Shown here: in pieces, positions 8,085 through 14,092 of the stretch | Position numbering within the stretch: position 1 is the stretch's first letter | Layout: every line of letters starts with the position of its first letter | NCBI GenBank assembly: GCA_903888395.1 | Contig: CAISTO010000138.1 | Location: forward strand, 1 to 14,092 | DNA: 14,092 nucleotides | Source of the DNA: an uncultured Bacteroidota bacterium | Lineage (GTDB): Bacteria > Bacteroidota > Bacteroidia > UKL13-3 | Reading direction: 5' to 3' | The notes under the pieces: model-generated | The model's database searches: none | The model's input: the letters and a program-made list of their open reading frames with translations, nothing else | Told to the model about the DNA's origin: nothing | Position numbers and translations under genes: made by a program

Positions 8085-9224
8085 TTATTCAAAATTTCCT
8101 TTAACTATTACTACTTTATTTTCCATCATTAGTTTGCCCTTGGCAAATACATCTGTTAAAACAAAATCTTTATCCAAACAGCATAAATCAGCGTCTGCAT
8201 TTATTTCAATAATACCTTTATTTTTTAAACCTAAATTATTTGCAGGATTTAAGGTAATTAACTTTATTGCGTCTTCAATGCTTACTTCTTTGGTTTCAAT
8301 TAGTTGTTTTACTTGTAAATAATTTTGATCAATGGGTGCTTTTCTAAATCCAATGAGTTTGCCGTTTTCATCAAGTTTGTCAAGGCCAGCATTGCCATCG
8401 CTACTAAACGTCATTTTATCAATTGAAATACCATTTTCTAATGCATATAAAACAGCTTTGTATGGATCGGTATATTTTGATGCACCAGTAGTAATATCAA
8501 TCATTCCACCCAACTTTGCAAAAGCAATTGCTTGTTCAAAAAGAGCTTTTGTTCTGCCAACATGAGTAGGGGAAATATGGCTAATTGGAAATTCGTACTC
8601 TTCGACTAATTTAAATAAAATATCCATTTTAGGTTTTAAATTCCCTAAATGAATATGTAGAATTCCTTTTTTATTAGCAATCATTCCTCCAACAGTAATT
8701 TGCCTTAACATTCTTAGTAATTCAAGCTCAGTTGGGTAGGAAGAACGAATATCAGTAATGGCAATTTTACAACCCAATACCTTGTCAATAAAAATCATAT
8801 CATCCTGAATGGTATTGGTAATATAGGTAGGTTCAATGCCATAATAACCCGTAAACATATAAGCTGATATTCCTTCACTTTCTAGCGACATTGTTTTTGC
8901 ATACAAGTTTTTAATACTTCTGGCTGTTCCGTCAGTGCCTAGCAATCCCACAACTGTAGTAGATCCACAAGCTATTAAATCAGAAAGTTTGATTTCTGGA
9001 GTCATGGAAGCGAAACCATGTTTTCCACCTGCACCCGTAATATGAATATGTTGGTCAATAAACCCAGGTGTAACAGTTTTTCCCGCTGCATCCCAATATT
9101 TACAATACTTGCCATCAAATTCAATATGATCTTCTATAGCAAGAATTTTCTCTTCTCCTATAAGAATATCTTTTACTCCAATATGATTAGGAGTGTATAT
9201 GTCTGCATTTTTTATTAAAAGCAT
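8085..9224 (-). CDS. iadA: Isoaspartyl (beta-aspartyl) dipeptidase, amidohydrolase superfamily
   Basis: The 379-residue product aligns colinearly with E. coli IadA (390 residues), with a constant offset of 9 in the catalytic core. It should cleave beta-aspartyl dipeptides into aspartate and a second amino acid in the cytoplasm. Metal-site residues are intact: His59 and His61 (GFIDQHIHI), the carboxylated-lysine candidate Lys153, His192, His221 and Asp276 (SSDGN). Tyr128, Arg160 and Arg224 match E. coli Tyr137, Arg169 and Arg233. Two substrate-contact positions differ: E. coli Glu77 is Lys68 here, and Ser289 is Gly280, so specificity may have shifted. The gene start overlaps the dcuC-like stop by 10 nt, a strong sign of coupled expression, and a porin follows 4 nt downstream. 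An altered substrate, such as an N-blocked or differently charged beta-aspartyl compound, is possible. Confidence 0.88.
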   Translation of the reverse strand: MLLIKNADIYTPNHIGVKDILIGEEKILAIEDHIEFDGKYCKYWDAAGKTVTPGFIDQHIHITGAGGKHGFASMTPEIKLSDLIACGSTTVVGLLGTDGTARSIKNLYAKTMSLESEGISAYMFTGYYGIEPTYITNTIQDDMIFIDKVLGCKIAITDIRSSYPTELELLRMLRQITVGGMIANKKGILHIHLGNLKPKMDILFKLVEEYEFPISHISPTHVGRTKALFEQAIAFAKLGGMIDITTGASKYTDPYKAVLYALENGISIDKMTFSSDGNAGLDKLDENGKLIGFRKAPIDQNYLQVKQLIETKEVSIEDAIKLITLNPANNLGLKNKGIIEINADADLCCLDKDFVLTDVFAKGKLMMENKVVIVKGNFE

Positions 9225-10591
9225 AATCCAAAATGATAAATTAATAATGTGAGTAACGACAAAGAAATTGGGATTAAATTCCTTTTTACAATAGCCATTG
9301 ATGATACACCAGCAATTTCTGCTGTGGCTAATAGTACTCCGGCTAAGGGGCTTAAAGCCCTTCCCATAGATGCTGAAAGATTCATAGGTAAAAGTATAGA
9401 AGTACTGGCAATACCAAACTTAGCAGCAGCATTAGGAATTAATGGACCAAATGCAAAGAAAGCTGCATTCCCACTTCCCATTAGTATGGCGGCAAAAAAT
9501 ATCATAATGGTCATAATTATTCCTAGTCCAATTGCCCCAAAACCTAAGCCTTGCGAGATCGTTATTAAACCATCTATAAATCCTATTGAAATTAATCCGT
9601 TGGCAAAAATTTCGGCCGCAATAATAAGTGTTACTACTGTTTTGAAAATATCACCCATTCCATCGAAAAATATTTTAAAAGATGATAAAATATTTTTAAT
9701 ATTTTTAGTTCTGATTAGTTCAAATATTACAGCAATAAACAAGCTAATTAACATAGCTGTAGTAGTTTCAATTTTTAATTTAATAGGAAAGACGGTGAAA
9801 ACACCTGAAAAAAGTAATAATATAATCAGCGGTAAAATAGGTATTATACCATAAATAGCAGGTGCTTGAATAATTTGTTTTTCTATTTTAGCATCAACCA
9901 ATGGCATTAATTTATCTTTTTTATCGTAATATTTGTTTACAAAAAAATACGAAATCATAACCACAATATTTAAAATTATAGCAATAGGTATTTGCATATT
10001 TATAAAATATGGTACAGTTTCAATATTTGCAATTTGTGTGGCAGATGCTGTAATAACAGAAGCTGGCCCAATACAAAATGCGGTACTACTTGTAATAATA
10101 GAAACTGCAGCTAACCTACTTACACCTAAATTTATTAAAATGGGAAAAACAGAAGCCATTAATAACAAGCCTAAACCTGCTGCTGAGGGTACACATATAA
10201 ATAATAATTGGCCAATTGGCACCACACAAACAGCTGCTAAATGAGGTTGTTTTTTTAAGAATGATAATGGCTTTAAAGCAATTCTTACCAATGCTTCCGA
10301 AGCACCAATTTTGTCGATATAAGCCACAAATCCGCCTATTGCCATGATCATTAAACCTACATTCGCATTGGTACTTGAGAACGATTCTTTTATAAATTCA
10401 AAAATATTAATTAGTAAAAAACTATTTTCTTCAAGCACAATTGTGTGATTGAAATAATCTAAACCACCTTTGATTAATAACAATGTAATTCCAGCAATAA
10501 GCAGTACTGCTTGAGGGAAATAGTTTTTAAGTAAAAGTTTTGCAACAATTATGATTACAATTATTGATAATATAAAACCAGCATACTGCAT
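9215..10591 (-). CDS. DcuC-family C4-dicarboxylate transporter
   Basis: The 458-residue inner-membrane protein has about a dozen hydrophobic segments and nearly the length of E. coli DcuC (461). Matching landmarks are MIMAIGGFVAYIDKIGA (81-97), SAAGLGLLLMASVFP (136-150), KPLSFL (107-112), GSGNAAFFAFGPLIP (372-386) and GRALSPLAGV (410-419). DcuC proteins exchange or export C4-dicarboxylates such as succinate, fumarate and aspartate; relatives in the wider YfcC/ArcD group carry other substrates. Here the gene overlaps iadA by 10 nt, so the carried compound may be an aspartyl dipeptide or aspartate itself rather than succinate; that is inference. It begins 16 nt after the surface lipoprotein gene. 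I withhold the symbol dcuC because orthology and substrate are not certain. Confidence 0.87.
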   Translation of the reverse strand: MQYAGFILSIIVIIIVAKLLLKNYFPQAVLLIAGITLLLIKGGLDYFNHTIVLEENSFLLINIFEFIKESFSSTNANVGLMIMAIGGFVAYIDKIGASEALVRIALKPLSFLKKQPHLAAVCVVPIGQLLFICVPSAAGLGLLLMASVFPILINLGVSRLAAVSIITSSTAFCIGPASVITASATQIANIETVPYFINMQIPIAIILNIVVMISYFFVNKYYDKKDKLMPLVDAKIEKQIIQAPAIYGIIPILPLIILLLFSGVFTVFPIKLKIETTTAMLISLFIAVIFELIRTKNIKNILSSFKIFFDGMGDIFKTVVTLIIAAEIFANGLISIGFIDGLITISQGLGFGAIGLGIIMTIMIFFAAILMGSGNAAFFAFGPLIPNAAAKFGIASTSILLPMNLSASMGRALSPLAGVLLATAEIAGVSSMAIVKRNLIPISLSLLTLLIYHFGLCF

Positions 10592-10607
10592 ACTTATATT
10601 TGATTAG

Positions 10608-11561
10608 TTAAAATGGATCGCCAGTTACTTTTGTACCTGGACTAAATTTTTTGGCGTTTACATTCACGTGTTGTACAAAATCTCCGGTTATATCTGGGTT
10701 TCTGGTATATGATTCATTTGGATTGTCTGACCAAGGTGTAATATCAATTGAAAGAACAACAATATTCAAAGCATCTTTAATTGTAATTACATCACCGGCA
10801 TTGGTTAAGTTTAAATCGCCAGTTGTAGTTTTTTGAACCAAAGCGTTTCCAAAGGTTCCTGTTAAAGTGCCTCCTCCAAAAATTACTAATGCTTTTTGTG
10901 GTTGTAAAATAGTTCCAGCTATAATAACATGTCTAGGAGTATCTGATAAAAGTGCATTTGCATCAAAAATTTTATAGCCACTTAAATCAATTGCTTTTGA
11001 TGAATTATTATATATTTCAATAAACTCATCTTGACTTTGTGAATAAATACCATCTCCATTAGCATCTCCATCTAAACCAGAATTTGATGGATCATATAAA
11101 ATTTCATTGAAAATTAAGTTTATTGGATTAGTAACGTCATCATCTTCTATGGTAATTTCAGTAATTTGAATGCCATTTTCTGCAGCACCTATAACTGATT
11201 CAATTGCTATGTTTATAATTTCGTTACCTTCTTTCAAAGTATCTTGAAGAGCAAACAAAGAAGCGGTATTTGATAAACTTCCTGAAGGAATAACAATTGT
11301 AATATTTGAACTGTAATCGGTATTTAATATTGCAGTTCCTGTGTAGGAAAGAATCACTTGAACATCGCTTGAAGAAATAGTATTTAATTCTACTTTTATT
11401 AGTGCAGAATCGTTATTTTCAGAAATGATAGTATTATTAACAGAAAGACTCACCGAACTGCCAAATGATATTACATTTTTAGGCGCCACATCATCGGTTT
11501 TACAAGCATTAAATGCAACAAGTAAAAAACCCATTGCTAAGCAAATAGTATTATTTCTCAT
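10608..11561 (-). CDS. Surface lipoprotein with Calx-beta and lamin-tail (LTD) domains
   Basis: The product has 317 residues. An N-terminal hydrophobic segment ends at Cys20 (FNAC), a lipobox slightly off consensus. The following KTDD resembles the Bacteroidota lipoprotein export signal (lysine then acidic residues), so the mature protein may face outward. Residues about 36-141 look like a Calx-beta domain: ISENNDSALIKVEL, then LNTDYS, LKEGNE and closing ITIEDDD. Residues about 148-275 form an LTD domain beginning LIFNEILYDPSN, with a DGDANGDGIYS stretch that could bind calcium, and QDEFIEIYN. A conserved tail (ESYTRNPDITGDFVQH, then KKFSPGT) follows. The LTD and tail are close copies of those at the N-terminus of the gene 7 nt upstream. 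There is no catalytic motif; a binding or adhesive role at the cell surface is inferred. The dcuC-like gene follows after 16 nt. Confidence 0.8.
   Translation of the reverse strand: MRNNTICLAMGFLLVAFNACKTDDVAPKNVISFGSSVSLSVNNTIISENNDSALIKVELNTISSSDVQVILSYTGTAILNTDYSSNITIVIPSGSLSNTASLFALQDTLKEGNEIINIAIESVIGAAENGIQITEITIEDDDVTNPINLIFNEILYDPSNSGLDGDANGDGIYSQSQDEFIEIYNNSSKAIDLSGYKIFDANALLSDTPRHVIIAGTILQPQKALVIFGGGTLTGTFGNALVQKTTTGDLNLTNAGDVITIKDALNIVVLSIDITPWSDNPNESYTRNPDITGDFVQHVNVNAKKFSPGTKVTGDPF
10620..11120 (-). repeat. LTD domain copy B (within the lipoprotein gene)
   Basis: This coding stretch is homologous to 13489-13989 in both DNA and protein. It begins LIFNEILYDPSN and ends KFSPGTKVTG. 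The most conserved DNA is at the two ends, around the DANGDGIYSQSQDEF and SYTRNPDITGDFVQH codons, while the middle has diverged. Confidence 0.8.
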
Positions 11562-11568
11562 TTTGTAA

Positions 11569-14049
11569 TTATTGTATATTAGTTTTTATTATTTTAAAAT
11601 TTGCCCAAGAATCATTTACTTTAAATTCAATAAAATATACACCAGCAGCTAATGTTTCTATATTTATTTGATTTGATTCTAAAACACCAACACTTAATAA
11701 ATTTCCGTAAATACTTTTTATTTTATATTCGTTTAAATTCATTGTAGTTGCTATATTTATCATACCATTTGTAGGGTTTGGAAAAATATTGATTTTACTT
11801 TTAAAAAGTTCCTTCAAACTGGTTTGGTTTGAAATATTAATATTTAAAGAATCAGATTTTCCGCTGCCATCATTAGCAGTTGCTTTTACTGTTACCGTTC
11901 CATTAGCTATTGCCGTTAATAAACCCTTGTTACTAATGCTTGCAATTGAATTTTTATTAACCGACCATGTTACTGAGGTATCCGTTGCATTTTTAGGTAG
12001 TATATCGGCATAAAAACTTAATGTTTCATTTGGCTCTGAAATTGTAGTTACATTTCCTTCTGTACGAATTTTTAATGATGTAACTTTAAAAATCTGATTA
12101 GTAATAGTAATGTTTATAGAATCGGCTTTTCCACTGCCATCGTTGGCCATTACTTTAACTTTTATTATTCCGTTAGCTAAAGCAGTTAGCAATCCATTAT
12201 TATTTATTGAAGCAATTGCTTTATTGTCAATATCCCAAATAACAGTTGTATCAGTTGCATTTTTTGGTAATACATTTGCATATAATAATAATGTACCATT
12301 TGTAGTTGAAATGGTGTTCACATTTCCTGATGAAGTAACAGTTACAGACGAAACCATTATACCAGTAATTTGTCCCGTAATATTTATAGTTTTGGTTCCA
12401 AAAATACCGCTTCCATCATTTGCCGTTGCTTTTACAATTGCATTTCCATTGGCTATAGCTGTTAATAAACCATTACTATTTATTGATGCTACACCCGAAT
12501 TGGTTACTGACCATGTTACAGTTGTATCTTTTGAATATACTGGCAATACAGCAGCAAGCATTTGAAGTGTTCCTTGATTTTGAGAAATGCTATTCACATT
12601 ATTTTCTCCGTTTACAGTTATCGTTCTTGCTTTTAATTCCGTACAGATTGGATAAACGCATTTTGAGTTAAAAACAGTGGTAGAACTATCAGTACAATTC
12701 AGTGCACCGTAAATCCAATTTCCTGTATTATTTTTAAAAGCCCAAGAGCCGGTATATTCCCAATCTTTTCCGGTGCCATCTATATTTGCATTGCCAAAAG
12801 TTTCAACAACTTCACCCACTTTGAAAAGTTCCACAGCATCATCGCCATTTTGAGAAACAATTCCAGCTGAATCAATAATAATGGTATTGAATGCCGACCA
12901 ACATTCGCCAAAATAACTAGCAATGGATGCCGAGTCTCTTACTACTATTATTTGATTTCCTTTGGCTACTGCAATTGCAGGGAATCTAAGTTCTTGTCCA
13001 TTTGTACCACCCCCATTATTAGCCACTCCAATTCCATATATACTTAAATTTGTAATGTTGGTATCTGCAATGAGGTGTATTGATTTTCCTGCAGAAGTTC
13101 CAAAAGGAATTTTGAAATCGGTAATTCCTTTTAAGCTTAATTCATTTGCACATTGAATACATTTTTCGAAACAAACTGATTTTAAAATACTATCAGTTTT
13201 TATAATTGAATAACGGTTTATAGCAGTTCCATTTTGTCTAGTACATGCACTAACACTCATAAAATTTTCTAGAATAATAGTATCAATAACAAATTTAAAT
13301 TCTAATGTATCTGATGCAATGGCTAAAGTAATTTCCCATAAACCATCATGATTAGTATCTTGCAATGTATTGCAACTATTACACCATTGGTTAAAGTTAC
13401 CAGCAATATTTACTTTATTAAAGTTCAAACCATATTTATTCATGTCTACTTTAAAAGTAATAGAGTGAGCTAAACTATAAATAAAACCAATGCCATTGAT
13501 ATTAGTTCCTGGCGAAAATTTTCTTGTACCTAATGTTGAATGTTGAACAAAATTACCTGTAATATCTGGAGATCTTGTATATGATTCATCGGGATTATTT
13601 GATAATGCATCCGAGTCGAAAGTAAGTATTGATACACCAGCATTATTTTTTATTGTTATTTTCTCGCCTGTATTGTTTAGACTTAACCCCGAAGTGCCTG
13701 TGTCGGCCAAAACAATTACATTTCCAAATAAACCAAATGGTATACCTCCACCAAAAACCACTAAAGCACTTCGAGCAGGAATAATAGTCCCAATAGGGAA
13801 TTTATAAACCAAACTACCTACTAAAGTATCATCCCAAATTTCGTAACCACTTATATTTAAGTTGGAAGTACTTGTATTGAAAAATTCTATAAATTCATCT
13901 TGCGTTTGACTATAAACTCCATCACCATTAGCATCGCCAACTAAGGTAACGTTTGATGGATCGTATAAAACTTCATTAATAATTAATTGCGCTTTACTAT
14001 TTTTACAAATAAAAAAGGCTAAAACAAAAAGTAGGTGTATTTTTTTCAT
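11569..14049 (-). CDS. T9SS-secreted multidomain protein: LTD, CBM-like module, LTD-like, three Big_2 repeats, sorting domain
   Basis: This 826-residue protein has a signal peptide ending SKAQ (residues 1-21). The domains in order are: LTD (about 21-150) with the FVQH/FSPGT tail to 187; a carbohydrate-binding E-set-like module (about 195-302) with VNIAGNFNQW, NHDGLWEITL and LEFKFVID; a second LTD-like region (about 305-440) with SQNGDDAVELFK and DGTGKDWEYTGSWAF; three bacterial Ig-like Big_2 repeats (about 475-560, 568-652, 658-742); and a T9SS type A sorting domain from KINIFPNPTNG (752) to the end. The module around 223-300 has six cysteines (Cys223, 226, 269, 293, 297, 300), likely disulfides. 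The protein should be exported by T9SS and anchored at or released from the surface. No enzyme motif is visible; I infer a binding or structural role. It is first in the visible cluster, with 43 nt upstream and no clear promoter in that stretch. Confidence 0.85.
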   Translation of the reverse strand: MKKIHLLFVLAFFICKNSKAQLIINEVLYDPSNVTLVGDANGDGVYSQTQDEFIEFFNTSTSNLNISGYEIWDDTLVGSLVYKFPIGTIIPARSALVVFGGGIPFGLFGNVIVLADTGTSGLSLNNTGEKITIKNNAGVSILTFDSDALSNNPDESYTRSPDITGNFVQHSTLGTRKFSPGTNINGIGFIYSLAHSITFKVDMNKYGLNFNKVNIAGNFNQWCNSCNTLQDTNHDGLWEITLAIASDTLEFKFVIDTIILENFMSVSACTRQNGTAINRYSIIKTDSILKSVCFEKCIQCANELSLKGITDFKIPFGTSAGKSIHLIADTNITNLSIYGIGVANNGGGTNGQELRFPAIAVAKGNQIIVVRDSASIASYFGECWSAFNTIIIDSAGIVSQNGDDAVELFKVGEVVETFGNANIDGTGKDWEYTGSWAFKNNTGNWIYGALNCTDSSTTVFNSKCVYPICTELKARTITVNGENNVNSISQNQGTLQMLAAVLPVYSKDTTVTWSVTNSGVASINSNGLLTAIANGNAIVKATANDGSGIFGTKTINITGQITGIMVSSVTVTSSGNVNTISTTNGTLLLYANVLPKNATDTTVIWDIDNKAIASINNNGLLTALANGIIKVKVMANDGSGKADSINITITNQIFKVTSLKIRTEGNVTTISEPNETLSFYADILPKNATDTSVTWSVNKNSIASISNKGLLTAIANGTVTVKATANDGSGKSDSLNINISNQTSLKELFKSKINIFPNPTNGMINIATTMNLNEYKIKSIYGNLLSVGVLESNQINIETLAAGVYFIEFKVNDSWANFKIIKTNIQ
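11824..12627 (-). repeat. Three tandem Big_2-type Ig-like repeats inside the T9SS protein gene
   Basis: Three units of about 255-270 bp encode about 85 residues each. Shared landmarks are GNVNTIS or a variant, LPKNATDTTV, (A/V)ASI(N/S)NNGLLTA, IANG and ANDGSG. Units 2 and 3 (12348-12094 and 12078-11824) are closest to each other; unit 1 (12627-12370) is more diverged, with LPVYSKDTTV in place of LPKNATDTTV. Such repeats usually act as spacer or adhesion domains. Confidence 0.85.
13489..13989 (-). repeat. LTD domain copy A (N-terminus of the T9SS protein)
   Basis: This is the partner of copy B at 10620-11120. It begins LIINEVLYDPSN, contains DANGDGVYSQTQDEF and SYTRSPDITGNFVQH, and ends KFSPGTNING. 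The two copies lie in adjacent genes in the same orientation, which suggests a local domain duplication. Confidence 0.8.
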
Positions 14050-14092
14050 TTTGATTTACTTACGCGATTGAATTTTTTAAATAATTAACAAA

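Noticed and set aside
9249..9854. Plus-strand open frame of 201 codons opposite the DcuC-type gene
   Set aside because: It lies entirely antisense to a gene with strong family motifs. Its composition is the mirror of a membrane protein and it has no recognisable motif.
12110..12565. Plus-strand open frame of 151 codons with internal repeats
   Set aside because: The repeats are the antisense reflection of the Big_2 repeats in the T9SS protein gene; there is no independent coding signal.
11824..12627. Regularly spaced repeats considered as a CRISPR array
   Set aside because: The units are about 255-270 bp, diverged and in frame within one coding sequence; they are protein-domain repeats.

Overview
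The window looks like chromosomal DNA of a Bacteroidota (Bacteroidetes) bacterium. It is AT-rich. It carries a C-terminal type IX secretion (T9SS) sorting domain, a lipoprotein with an acidic stretch after the lipidated cysteine, Porin_O/P-type outer-membrane proteins, and a candidate promoter of the Bacteroidota TTTG-N19-TAnnTTTG form. Every gene I can support lies on the minus strand, so the biological order runs from high to low coordinates. Almost no non-coding DNA is present: no gap exceeds about 60 bases.

Layout in transcription order. (1) 14049-10608: two surface proteins, a multidomain T9SS cargo and a lipoprotein, which share a duplicated lamin-tail (LTD) domain. (2) 10591-8085: a DcuC-family transporter overlapping an isoaspartyl dipeptidase (IadA) gene by 10 nt. 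(3) 8080-4012: porin, M14 zinc carboxypeptidase, porin, each separated by 2 nt. (4) 3993-1709: a DctA-type dicarboxylate symporter, then a Rhizobium etli-type (zinc, class 3) L-asparaginase. (5) 1658-1204: a small antitoxin/RelE-type toxin pair with its own candidate promoter. (6) 1152 to beyond position 1: aminodeoxychorismate synthase component I (pabB), cut by the window edge.

The nine genes from 14049 to 1709 are collinear with gaps of -10 to +53 nt, so they probably form one long operon or two overlapping ones. Together they suggest capture and use of acidic or (iso)aspartyl compounds. The outer-membrane pores admit small anionic solutes or peptides and the exported carboxypeptidase trims peptides. 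DcuC- and DctA-type carriers move C4-dicarboxylates or related compounds across the inner membrane. IadA and asparaginase release aspartate in the cytoplasm. The two surface LTD proteins at the head could bind substrate or the cell surface. The individual families are known. The joint system is my inference from gene order.

The most notable details are two substitutions at substrate-contact positions of IadA (Glu to Lys and Ser to Gly relative to E. coli), the porin-peptidase-porin sandwich, and the LTD domain shared by a T9SS protein and the adjacent lipoprotein.
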